13,334 bases of DNA from Lachnospiraceae bacterium UBA4317 (GCA_002394525.1 DGUF01000076.1:1-13334), one strand, 5' to 3'. Shown: positions 1-6,163, counted from the stretch's first letter. Translations and numbers: made by a program. Notes: generated by a model from the letters alone, not told the origin.

Positions 1-1491
1 CTGGACGAGCCCTCCATCGGCCTCCATCCCTTTAATCTGAAGGGCCTGACCGGGGTCATGGACGACCTGGCAGCGGACGGCAACACGGTCGTCCTGGTCG
101 ACCACGACACTCAGGTCCTGGCCCACGCCGACTGGATGGTCGAAATGGGACCCGGGGCCGGGGCCTCCGGCGGGACCGTCATCGCGGAGGGGACAATTGA
201 GGAAATAGAGAAAAACCCGGCCTCCGTGATCGGCCCCTATCTGGCGGGGGAAAATCCGGTCCCCGTGACCAGCCCTTATCAGCAGGGGGAAAACCCGGTC
301 CCCGGCCGGGAGAGGGATCCCGAAGGTCTTTTTTCCAATGGGACGATCCATATGCGGACCGGCCGGATCCACACGGTCCATCCCCTGGATGTGAAGATCC
401 CCATGGGCCGCCTGACCGTTGTCACCGGCGTGTCCGGCTCCGGCAAGACGACCATGGTCCTGGAGAGCCTGATCCCGGCCCTGGAGGCGCAGGGAAGTGC
501 GGAGCCGGCGGGCTCCGGCGGCGCGGCGGCGGATGGAAAAGCTGCCGGGACAGGAAATGGTGCAGACCGGGCAGAAAACGAGGGCTCTGTTACGGCAGCC
601 AGACAGGGGGATTTTGCCGGAAACAGCGAAGACCGGGCGGAAAACGAGGGATCCAGGTCCCGCAGGCGGAAAAAGCTTCCGCCTCACGTAGAGTCGATCG
701 AGGCTCCCGGCATCACCCAGGTCAGGCTGATTGACGCGACCCCGATCGGCATCAATGTGCGGTCCACGGTCGCCACCTATGCCAATGTGCACGACGACCT
801 GCGCAAAATCTATGCCCGGACCCCGGACGCAAAGGCGCGCAAGTACAAGGCGGGGGATTTTTCCTACAATACAGGCAGACTCCGCTGCCCGACCTGTGAC
901 GGGACCGGGGAGATCTCGCTGGATGTCCAGTTCCTGCCGGATGTCGACATTCCCTGCCCGGACTGCCGGGGCCGGCGCTACCGGCGCGAGGCCCATGAGG
1001 TCCTGCGCAGGGCAAAAGACGGCAGCGCCTACAGCCTGCCGGACCTCATGGCCATGAGCGTGGACCAGGCTCTGGAGGCCTGCGCGGACCTCGCGACGAC
1101 CCGGCGGCGCCTGCAGGTCCTGCATGACCTGGGGCTGGGCTACCTGACCCTGGGCGAGGAGACGCCCGGCCTGTCCGGCGGCGAGGCCCAGCGCCTCAAG
1201 CTGGCCAGCGAGGTGGGAAAATCCCAGACGGACTCCGTCTTTGTCTTTGACGAGCCGACCATCGGCCTGCATCCGCAGGACGTCCGCACACTCCTGGAGG
1301 TCTTCCGGACCCTGCTGGACCAGGGGGCGACTGTGATCGTCATTGAGCACGACCTGGACGTCATCCGCAGCGCCGACTATATCATCGACATGGGCCCCGG
1401 CGGGGGCAAAGAGGGCGGCCGCATCGTCGCCTGCGGCACACCGGACCAGGTGCGCGCCTGCCCGGAGAGCCTGACCGGGCAGTACATCTGA
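1..1491 (+). CDS. UvrA-family ABC ATPase, C-terminal part (5' end outside window)
   Basis: The reading frame is open from base 1, so the N-terminus is missing; 496 residues are visible. The fragment starts in the Walker B/D-loop of the first ATPase domain (LDEPSIGLHP, residues 1-10). The second ATPase domain follows: Walker A GVSGSGKT (about 143-150), a zinc module CPTC...CPDC (Cys 296, 299, 319, 322), signature LSGGEAQR (391-398), Walker B FDEP (Asp417, Glu418) and H-loop His450. This order is diagnostic of UvrA, the DNA-damage-scanning subunit of the UvrABC excinuclease. The spacing before the signature (EETPG) and the low-complexity linker after Walker A (about 164-227) differ from housekeeping UvrA. 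A second UvrA-like paralogue (UvrA2 type, sometimes linked to drug tolerance) is therefore plausible, but the missing N-terminus prevents a decision. A 13-codon in-frame duplication lies between the two ATPase domains. Confidence 0.93.
   Translation: MDEPSIGLHPFNLKGLTGVMDDLAADGNTVVLVDHDTQVLAHADWMVEMGPGAGASGGTVIAEGTIEEIEKNPASVIGPYLAGENPVPVTSPYQQGENPVPGRERDPEGLFSNGTIHMRTGRIHTVHPLDVKIPMGRLTVVTGVSGSGKTTMVLESLIPALEAQGSAEPAGSGGAAADGKAAGTGNGADRAENEGSVTAARQGDFAGNSEDRAENEGSRSRRRKKLPPHVESIEAPGITQVRLIDATPIGINVRSTVATYANVHDDLRKIYARTPDAKARKYKAGDFSYNTGRLRCPTCDGTGEISLDVQFLPDVDIPCPDCRGRRYRREAHEVLRRAKDGSAYSLPDLMAMSVDQALEACADLATTRRRLQVLHDLGLGYLTLGEETPGLSGGEAQRLKLASEVGKSQTDSVFVFDEPTIGLHPQDVRTLLEVFRTLLDQGATVIVIEHDLDVIRSADYIIDMGPGGGKEGGRIVACGTPDQVRACPESLTGQYI
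235..312 (+). repeat. 39-bp in-frame tandem duplication in the UvrA-family gene
   Basis: Two adjacent 39-bp units (235-273 and 274-312) encode PYLAGENPVPVTS and PYQQGENPVPGRE. The best conserved stretches are 246-265 and 285-304, which differ at one base of 20. A further 20-base direct repeat (565-584 and 631-650, 19/20 identical), coding for DRAENEGS both times, lies in the post-Walker A linker. Both sit where UvrA structure tolerates insertions. Confidence 0.85.
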
Positions 1492-1511
1492 GGAAAAATC
1501 AGGAAAGAAAA

Positions 1512-1543
1512 AAAGAGTCAGGAGATAGGTCCCCTGACTCTTT
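1512..1543. terminator. Intrinsic terminator between convergent genes
   Basis: A perfect 11-bp stem (AAAGAGTCAGG at 1512-1522 with CCTGACTCTTT at 1533-1543) has a 10-nt loop. Read on the minus strand, the stem runs into TTTTTTTCTTT, an excellent U-tract, so it should end the small membrane protein transcript. On the plus strand it lies 20 nt after the uvrA stop with a weaker T-run, so it probably works in both directions. Confidence 0.88.
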
Positions 1544-1557
1544 CCTGATCCCTGCGG

Positions 1558-1776
1558 TTACCGGGCCGAATTCAAGGCGATGACCACTACGCCGATGACC
1601 AGCAGGACCGGCAGGAGGTCAAATACAAATCCGATCACGGAGAAGGCCAGCAGGAGAGAGATCAGAAATCCGGCCCCGCTGAAGAGCCATCCCAGGATGC
1701 GCAGTCCTGCGCCGAAGATGAATCCGACGATCTTCAGAAAAACAACGAACATAATAATGGCCATGATAGTGATCAT
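1558..1776 (-). CDS. Small hydrophobic membrane protein under a candidate Mn2+ riboswitch
   Basis: The 72-residue product begins MITIMAIIMFVVFLK. The frame can be extended upstream to 1878, but that extension runs through the terminator and riboswitch. The ATG at 1774-1776 follows a good ribosome binding site (AAGGAAGG, plus-strand 1781-1788), so this start is preferred. The protein is almost entirely hydrophobic, with two to three membrane segments (about 2-24, 30-50 and 53-69), a glycine-rich middle (GFIFGAG, FSGAGF) and few charges (Lys15, Arg25, Asp52, Arg72). I recognise no family. It is the only gene between its promoter and the terminator at 1512-1543, so it alone can be controlled by the leader. 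A role in manganese homeostasis or envelope stress is inferred from that leader only. Confidence 0.8.
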   Translation of the reverse strand: MITIMAIIMFVVFLKIVGFIFGAGLRILGWLFSGAGFLISLLLAFSVIGFVFDLLPVLLVIGVVVIALNSAR

Positions 1777-1812
1777 GTTCCCTTCCTTTCCGCCGCCTTG
1801 CAGGCTGGCATG

Positions 1813-1868
1813 AAAAAAGACCTTTACCACAAAGACACTCTTCCCGTGTCTTCTGTAATAAAAGTCTT
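1813..1868 (-). terminator. Riboswitch-controlled intrinsic terminator (expression platform)
   Basis: On the minus strand AAGACTTTTATTACA (plus 1854-1868) pairs along its full 15 nt, counting three G-U pairs, with TGTGGTAAAGGTCTT (plus 1817-1831). Next, after one bulged G, AAGACAC (1846-1852) pairs perfectly with GTGTCTT (1832-1838) around a 7-nt loop. A run of T follows (plus 1813-1816 and beyond). The 5' arm contains CTTTT (1860-1864), the same bases needed for P1 of the upstream aptamer, so the aptamer and terminator are mutually exclusive. The coding region starts about 37 nt further on. Confidence 0.85.
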
Positions 1869-1951
1869 GCTGTCTCAATCTCCCGGGGCCCTGCGGCCCG
1901 TCCTGACGGTGCGATTCCGGCCTCTTGAAGGCCGTTCAGCTACTCCCTTTT
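1860..1951 (-). promoter_or_regulatory. Candidate yybP-ykoY (Mn2+) riboswitch aptamer
   Basis: Read on the minus strand, the element starts AAAAGGGAGTAGC and ends AGCAAGACTTTT. These two blocks are the hallmark ends of the yybP-ykoY family (AAAGGGGAGUAGC...GCAAGACCUUU in Bacillus). P1 pairs AAAAG (plus 1947-1951) with CTTTT (1860-1864). Inside are a hairpin CGGCCT/AGGCCG with loop TCAAG, CCGT/ACGG with loop CAGG, and GGGCC/GGCCC with loop GCAG. Family members bind Mn2+ and usually switch on exporters (MntP, TerC/Alx, P-type ATPases, GDT1-like). Here ligand binding would hold P1, break the overlapping terminator and turn expression on. The Mn-binding internal loop cannot be verified by eye, and GGGAGTAG has three G where the Bacillus copy has four. 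Confidence 0.75.
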
Positions 1952-2019
1952 CATAAGATCAGAACCGGCAGGCCCTCCGCGGGTCCTTCGGCGGACCGGT
2001 CTGCGTTTCTGCTGAGGAT

Positions 2020-2048
2020 AAGATAGCACCTGCCGGCGCCGTTTTCAA
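2020..2048 (-). promoter_or_regulatory. Promoter of the riboswitch transcript
   Basis: The minus strand carries TTGAAA (plus 2043-2048), a 17-nt spacer and TATCTT (plus 2020-2025). This is 5/6 and 4/6 to consensus with ideal spacing. Transcription would start near 2013 and give a leader of roughly 235 nt containing a GGTCC/GGACC hairpin (1982-1997), the aptamer and the terminator. An 8-bp DNA palindrome (CCGGCAGG 1965-1972 with CCTGCCGG 2029-2036) overlaps the spacer. Confidence 0.6.
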
Positions 2049-2084
2049 TGGTCGTTTTGTGAAGGATTTCTAAAAAGAAACTGA

Positions 2085-2130
2085 ACGGTACAGTTCACGC
2101 CCCCTCGAAGGGCCTGAACTGTAGCAACTG
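2085..2130. repeat. Family A palindromic intergenic repeat, copy 1
   Basis: TACAGTTCA (2089-2097) and TGAACTGTA (2115-2123) form a perfect 9-bp stem, followed after one C/C mismatch by GCC/GGC, around loop CCCTCGAAG (2102-2110). The same loop and inner stem occur at 11700-11745. It sits between the divergent minus-strand riboswitch promoter and the esterase-methyltransferase gene. REP-like elements or solo ends of IS200/IS605-type elements look like this, but no transposase is present in the window. Confidence 0.8.
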
Positions 2131-2212
2131 AACAGATACCTGAATGATAAGTGTCCTGCCCGCCTGAAAATCCGGAGGTTTTTCAGCCCTGTGCAAAGAA
2201 TGTGGAGGATCT

Positions 2213-3535
2213 ATGAGCTTCGAGATCATAACCTATGGAGATCCGCGCGCGGATATTCTGCTCCTTCAGATGGTCGATGACCACGATCTGGAGGTCATTG
2301 AAAAGGAAGTGTCCTTTATCCGGGACCTGTCCGGCGGGCAGGACTTCTGCCTCAAGGCTGTCAGGGTGAGAAGCTGGAACCGGGATCTCTCGCCCTGGCC
2401 CGCGCCGGCAGTCTTCGGAAATGAGGATTTCGGGGATGGCGCCGCCGATGTCCTTGGCTTTCTCCAGGAGGAAGTCCTCCCCCCTGTAAAGCCTGGCGGG
2501 GAGCGGGAGGAGCAGAAGGTCTATCTCGGCGGCTATTCTCTCGCCGGATTGTTCGCGCTCTGGGCTGGTTTTCAGACAGACCGCTTTGACGGGATCGCGG
2601 CGGCCTCCCCCTCGATCTGGTTTCCCGGTTTCATCGAGTACATGAGGGACCATGAGATGGGCGCGGAGGCCGTCTACCTGAGCCTGGGAGACCGCGAGGA
2701 AAGAACGCGCAATCCGGTCATGTCCCGGGTGGGGACCTGCATCCGGGAGGCACAGGACATCCTGGCCGGGGGCGGGACAGACTGCCTTCTGGAGTGGAAC
2801 AAAGGCAATCATTTCAGGGAGCCGGACCTTCGGACGGCCAGGGCTTTTGCCTGGCTGATGAAGCGGGAGCGGGAAAAGAAGCCGGCCCCTGAAAAAATAT
2901 CCGCTGGCGCGGCACAGACTCCCTGCCCCCGGGAGGATGCGGACGGGAAGACCCTGCGCTATTATGAAGAGCACGCGGAGGAGTTCGCGGCCAATACCCT
3001 CCATGCGGACATGGAAGAGCTCCGGTCCCGCTTCCTCGACTGCCTTCCCGCGGGTGGCCGGATCCTGGACTTCGGCTGCGGCACCGGCCGGGATACCAGG
3101 GCCTTCCTGGACCTGGGCTATGAAGCGGACGCGTTCGACGGGTCCGCCGCCCTCTGCCGGATGGCGTCGGACCTCACCGGCATATCCGTGAAATGCCTGG
3201 ACTTCCGCGACTACACCGCGCGGGATGGGGACCGCTATGATGGGATCTGGGCCTGCGCCTCCCTCCTCCACCTGACAAAGCGGGAGCTGAGCCCTGTCAT
3301 GCGGGAGCTGGGAAAGGCCCTGCGCCCGGGAGGCGTCCTCTATGTCTCCTTCAAATACGGAGACTTCGAGGGAGACCGCCGCGGCAGATACTTTACGGAC
3401 TTTACCCCGGAAGGCTTCCGCGACTACCTGAAGGGCCTCCCCGAATACCGGATCGCGCAGCTTTGGGTGACCGGCGATGTCAGACCCGGAAGAGGGGAGG
3501 AGAGATGGCTCAATGTGATATTGGAGAAGGCGTGA
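2213..3535 (+). CDS. Esterase (alpha/beta hydrolase) fused to a SAM-dependent methyltransferase
   Basis: This is a 440-residue two-domain protein. The N-terminal domain (about 1-220) has the nucleophile elbow GYSLAG (Ser109), with Asp160 (LSLGD) and His200 (GNH) placed to complete a serine hydrolase triad. A charged, Pro/Ala-rich linker (about 218-245) follows. The C-terminal domain (about 248-440) is a Rossmann class I methyltransferase: motif I RILDFGCGTG (283-292), an acidic residue after the second strand (Asp309), then DGIWACASLLHL and a late KPGG-like RPGG. Each half resembles stand-alone proteins common in Lachnospiraceae; the fusion is what is unusual. GGAGG at 2204-2208 sets the start. 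No partner gene lies in the same operon. The substrates of both domains are unknown. It should be cytoplasmic, as no signal peptide or membrane segment is visible. Confidence 0.88.
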   Translation: MSFEIITYGDPRADILLLQMVDDHDLEVIEKEVSFIRDLSGGQDFCLKAVRVRSWNRDLSPWPAPAVFGNEDFGDGAADVLGFLQEEVLPPVKPGGEREEQKVYLGGYSLAGLFALWAGFQTDRFDGIAAASPSIWFPGFIEYMRDHEMGAEAVYLSLGDREERTRNPVMSRVGTCIREAQDILAGGGTDCLLEWNKGNHFREPDLRTARAFAWLMKREREKKPAPEKISAGAAQTPCPREDADGKTLRYYEEHAEEFAANTLHADMEELRSRFLDCLPAGGRILDFGCGTGRDTRAFLDLGYEADAFDGSAALCRMASDLTGISVKCLDFRDYTARDGDRYDGIWACASLLHLTKRELSPVMRELGKALRPGGVLYVSFKYGDFEGDRRGRYFTDFTPEGFRDYLKGLPEYRIAQLWVTGDVRPGRGEERWLNVILEKA

Positions 3536-3584
3536 GCCGGGGACGGACGGGTCAAAGGGGGCGTATCCCCCGACGGAAGTCACG
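3531..3584. repeat. Family B palindromic repeat, copy 1
   Basis: The element is bounded by CGTGA (3531-3535, including the TGA stop of the preceding gene) and TCACG (3580-3584). It contains GTCAAAGGGGGCGTA (3551-3565), 14/15 identical to 5054-5068, and a perfect GGGGG-CGTAT-CCCCC hairpin (3557-3571). The framing and the shared core mark it as a relative of the element at 5040-5090. Confidence 0.65.
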
Positions 3585-3608
3585 GATATTTCTCGATGAA
3601 GAATAAAA

Positions 3609-3639
3609 CAGGCCTGCCGCGTCTTGCGCGGCAGGCCTG
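3609..3639 (-). terminator. Intrinsic terminator of the sugar-binding lipoprotein gene
   Basis: A perfect 13-bp stem (CAGGCCTGCCGCG at 3609-3621 with its complement at 3627-3639) has a 5-nt loop. On the minus strand it is followed by TTTTATTC. It lies 44 bp past the stop codon of the minus-strand gene. Confidence 0.88.
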
Positions 3640-3682
3640 CCTGCTGTAAAGGGGTAGTACAGTTGTTATTGATGATGGATCC

Positions 3683-4705
3683 TCAGATGCTGTCTACGTT
3701 CTCAGCGGTCACAGGGACGAAGGGGAAGTAGAGCATGTAGGGGTTCTCGTCGGAGGGCTCGCAGCCAGTGTCCTCGGCGATGGGGCTGCCGTCCAGCATG
3801 TTGATGGCTGCCTCGACGGAGCCTTCGGCCTGGCCCTTCGCGCTCTGGAAGACGGTCATGGCCATCTGGCCGCTGCGGATCGCCTCTTTTCCGGCCTCTG
3901 TCGCGTCGATGCCGACGACGGGCACGGAACCTGCCTGGATCCCTGCGTCATCCATGGCCAGAAGGGCGCCGATCGCCATGGCGTCGTTGTTGGAGATGAC
4001 ACAGTCAAAGTCCAGTCCCGGCAGGACGACGTCCATCTCGGACTTGGCAGTGTTGCGGTCGAAATCAGCCTCGACGACAGCTGCGGGCTTCACATTGAGG
4101 CCTGCTTCCTCCATGGCGTCGATGACGCCCTCGGAGCGCAGGGTCGTGTGGACCAGACCGTCGGTCCCTTTGAGCAGGACATAGGAGACGTCCTTCTTTC
4201 CTTCCTTTTTGAAATAGTCGGCGAGGAATTCACCCTGGTATTTTCCGGAGGTGTGCTCGTCCGATGCGACAGACGCCGCGTTATCTCCGAGCAGGCTCAG
4301 CTCACTGGGCTCGCGGTTGACAAAGACGACCTTCATGTCGCCGGCTGCCTCGATGCAGGCCCGGGCCTCCTCGGAGGCATTGAGGTTGATCAGGACCGCG
4401 TCCTTGCCCTTGCTCTTGGCTGCCTCTACGCAGTCGATCATCTTCAGGGCATCATTTCCGGCATAGAAGACTTCCATATCGACGCCTTTTTCTTTGGCGG
4501 CCTTTACGACCTCATCCTCCAGAAGGCCCAGATATTCGTCGCGGGTCGTGACCACATAGGCCATTTTGTAGGGGCCCTCGGCGCTCTTTGCGGAGGCGGC
4601 CGCGCCTGCGTCCGCCGAGTTTCCGCATCCGGTGAGCAGCGTCATCATTGCTGCCGCCCCGAGCAGACCGGACATCATTGCCTTACCCAAATTGATTTTT
4701 CTCAT
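3683..4705 (-). CDS. Sugar-type ABC transporter substrate-binding lipoprotein (orphan)
   Basis: The 340-residue product starts at the ATG at 4703-4705, 8 nt after a perfect AGGAGG. The open frame extends further upstream to 4864 but without a ribosome binding site. Residues 1-26 form a lipoprotein signal ending in lipobox LLTGC (Cys27), so it is anchored outside the membrane. The mature part is a periplasmic-binding-protein type 1 fold of the RbsB/MglB kind: an N-lobe starting YKMAYVVTT, a hinge-region segment VVFVNREPS, then ISNNDAMAIGALLAMDDAG and VPVVGIDATEAGKEAIRSG, which are typical of sugar-binding proteins. The ligand may be a monosaccharide such as galactose or ribose, or an autoinducer-like sugar; this is inference. 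No ABC permease or ATPase gene lies beside it, so it must use a transporter encoded elsewhere. Its transcript has a structured leader of about 150 nt. Confidence 0.9.
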   Translation of the reverse strand: MRKINLGKAMMSGLLGAAAMMTLLTGCGNSADAGAAASAKSAEGPYKMAYVVTTRDEYLGLLEDEVVKAAKEKGVDMEVFYAGNDALKMIDCVEAAKSKGKDAVLINLNASEEARACIEAAGDMKVVFVNREPSELSLLGDNAASVASDEHTSGKYQGEFLADYFKKEGKKDVSYVLLKGTDGLVHTTLRSEGVIDAMEEAGLNVKPAAVVEADFDRNTAKSEMDVVLPGLDFDCVISNNDAMAIGALLAMDDAGIQAGSVPVVGIDATEAGKEAIRSGQMAMTVFQSAKGQAEGSVEAAINMLDGSPIAEDTGCEPSDENPYMLYFPFVPVTAENVDSI

Positions 4706-4726
4706 TCTGATCTCCTCCTTTGTACC

Positions 4727-4839
4727 GGATCGCGAAAACTTTCGTCGCGGATCCTTTTGTAAAAACTTTTTTTGTAAAATAACCTTCTGATACAGATCGG
4801 CCTGGGCGGCTCCGCCTGTTTTCCGGCGGGCTGTATCAG
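4727..4839 (-). promoter_or_regulatory. Structured 5' leader of the sugar-binding lipoprotein gene
   Basis: A perfect 9-bp closing stem (CTGATACAG 4787-4795 with CTGTATCAG 4831-4839) encloses three short blocks, ggcgg 4805-4809, ccgcc 4812-4816 and ggcgg 4825-4829. The middle block can pair with either neighbour, giving alternative folds. Closer to the gene, GGATCGCGA (4727-4735) pairs with TCGCGGATCC (4745-4754) through a one-base bulge, ending about 10 nt before the AGGAGG. I match no known riboswitch class. Confidence 0.5.
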
Positions 4840-4862
4840 GTCTTTCGTTTTGTTCTGAGGTC

Positions 4863-4868
4863 ATTATA
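4863..4868 (-). promoter_or_regulatory. -10 element upstream of the sugar-binding lipoprotein gene
   Basis: The minus strand has a perfect TATAAT within CCCTATAATGACC. No good -35 is visible 17 nt upstream, so an activator or an upstream element may help. Two more TATAAT sequences occur on the minus strand near 4996-5001 and 5014-5019, also without clear -35 partners. Otherwise 4870-5030 is A/G-rich and I see no gene in it, only a small TTTCTG-A-CAGAAA palindrome near 4908-4920. Confidence 0.45.
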
Positions 4869-5039
4869 GGGGAGACCGGATCATTCTTTTAGAGGGCTTT
4901 CTGACAGAAAATATCTCTATCAGGACATTATCAGGGACGCGGGAAGAGGCAGAAAGAGAAGAGATTGAGGGAAGATCCGCAAAAAAGAGGGGGAGTATTA
5001 TAAGAAAAAAGACAGATTATAGAGACATCTGGACAGTGA

Positions 5040-5090
5040 GGCGGGGAGCGTGAGTCAAAGGGGACGTAACAGACTGACTCACGACCCGCC
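5040..5090. repeat. Family B palindromic repeat, copy 2
   Basis: CGTGAGTC (5049-5056) pairs with GACTCACG (5076-5083), and GGCGGG (5040-5045) pairs with CCCGCC (5085-5090), enclosing the core GTCAAAGGGGACGTA (5054-5068). It starts 11 bp beyond the EamA stop codon and could also shape the 3' end of that transcript. Similar GTCAAAGGGGAC repeats are familiar to me from many Clostridia as REP-like dispersed elements; that link comes from memory, not a search. Confidence 0.75.
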
Positions 5091-5101
5091 CGGCTCTCAC
5101 C

Positions 5102-5998
5102 TCACCTGTGTGTGACCAGATACCACTTGGCAAAGGCGGTGCCGATGATGATGACGTAGCCGATGATGCTCCAGACATCGGGGAATTCCCCGAAGAGGAG
5201 GATCCCGAAGAGGGCGGCGTAGATAACCTGTGAGTAGTCAAAGACCGAGATGTCGCGGGCGGGCGCGTGCTGGTAGGCCGCCGTGACGGAGAGCTGGCCG
5301 CCTGCCGCGCAGCAGCCGGCCATGAGCAGGCAGAGGGTCTGCCTGAGGTCCATGGGGTGGAAATTGAGCAGGAGGTTGGGCAGAAGAACCAGGGTGGAGA
5401 AGGCTGAAAAAAATGCCACGACAACCGGCCCCTTTACACCCTGCAGGCCCAGCCTGCGCACAAAGGTATAGGCAGTTCCGGCCGTGAAGCCGCCCAGAAT
5501 GCCGACCAGGGCGGGCGCCGACGCGATCCCGGCCGAGGGCTTGGCAACAAAGGCGGCGCCGATGAAGGCCAGAAGGACGCTCAGCCATTCAATCCGGTTG
5601 GGCTTTTCTCCTAATATAAAAATTGACATCAGGATGGCAAAAAAGGGCGACAGCTTGTTGAGCATGTTGGCGTCGGCGATCCCCAGATTGTCCACGGCCC
5701 AGAAATTGGCCAGGATTCCCGCCGTCCCGAAGATGCTGCGCATAAGCAGGGGGACCAGGCTCTTCCCGGGAATGGTGACAGGCTCCCGGGACCGGAGCAG
5801 GAGGATCGCGGCGACGACGGCCGCCACGATATTTCTGAAAAAGGCCTTCTGCATGGTCGGCACGTCTCCGGCCAGCCGCACAAAGATCGACATCATGGAA
5901 AAGAACAGGGCGGCGAGCAGGATGAAGAAGATTCCCTTTCTCTTGTCATCTGTTCCTGCCTGTGTATTATCTGTTCTGTTTACTCTGGTTTTATTCAT
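5102..5998 (-). CDS. EamA/DMT-family membrane transporter
   Basis: The 298-residue protein has about ten hydrophobic segments arranged as two EamA repeats (about 22-150 and 162-294), the hallmark of drug/metabolite transporters. Typical pieces are FSMMSIFVRLAGDVPTMQKAFFRN early in repeat 1, ILGEKPNRIEWLSVLLAFIGA at its end, and FDYSQVIYAALFGILLFGEFPDVWSIIGYVIII at the end of repeat 2. Such carriers export or import small metabolites across the cytoplasmic membrane; the substrate cannot be read from sequence. The ATG at 5996-5998 is preceded only by a weak AGGGG ribosome binding site. It overlaps the stop codon of a 15-codon upstream ORF, so translational coupling is possible. Confidence 0.9.
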   Translation of the reverse strand: MNKTRVNRTDNTQAGTDDKRKGIFFILLAALFFSMMSIFVRLAGDVPTMQKAFFRNIVAAVVAAILLLRSREPVTIPGKSLVPLLMRSIFGTAGILANFWAVDNLGIADANMLNKLSPFFAILMSIFILGEKPNRIEWLSVLLAFIGAAFVAKPSAGIASAPALVGILGGFTAGTAYTFVRRLGLQGVKGPVVVAFFSAFSTLVLLPNLLLNFHPMDLRQTLCLLMAGCCAAGGQLSVTAAYQHAPARDISVFDYSQVIYAALFGILLFGEFPDVWSIIGYVIIIGTAFAKWYLVTHR

Positions 5999-6050
5999 GG
6001 TCGTGTGCCCCTGTCCTGTTGGCCCTGGCTTTATTCATGGCCGTGTGCCC
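5971..6050 (-). repeat. 40-bp tandem duplication of the EamA start region, creating an upstream ORF
   Basis: Units 5971-6010 and 6011-6050 align without gaps at 34/40 positions, and 6051-6060 begins a third unit (8/10). Each full unit contains GGGCACACG, the ATG and the first codons of the transporter. Because 40 is not a multiple of three, the upstream ATG (6036-6038) is out of frame. It encodes MNKARANRTGAHDHE and stops in ATGAATAA, overlapping the real start. Confidence 0.88.
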
Positions 6051-6096
6051 CTGCCGTGTTCACGGTTATGCATGGTCTCTGCATCTATGTATATGT

Positions 6097-6132
6097 TTTT
6101 CAGTTATACATGTGTTTTCAGTTATGTATGTG
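6097..6132 (-). repeat. 18-bp tandem repeat in the EamA leader
   Basis: Two adjacent 18-bp units (6097-6114 and 6115-6132) share 16 of 18 bases, starting TTTTCAGTTAT. They lie in AT-rich DNA between the EamA promoter candidate and its start codon. The wider 5999-6312 stretch holds no gene I can support. Confidence 0.7.
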
Positions 6133-6163
6133 TTTTACAGCCAGGTATGTATTTGCCTGCATC

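Noticed and set aside
1777..1878. N-terminal extension of the small membrane protein to the ATG at 1876-1878
   Set aside because: The extension is encoded by the terminator and riboswitch stems and lacks a ribosome binding site; the internal ATG at 1776 has one.
2183..3583. 466-codon open frame on the minus strand opposite the esterase-methyltransferase gene
   Set aside because: It is a shadow of the plus-strand gene, which has clear catalytic motifs and a ribosome binding site; the antisense product shows no recognisable domain.
4148..4762. 204-codon plus-strand frame opposite the sugar-binding lipoprotein gene
   Set aside because: No ribosome binding site or domain; it runs through the leader hairpins of the real minus-strand gene.
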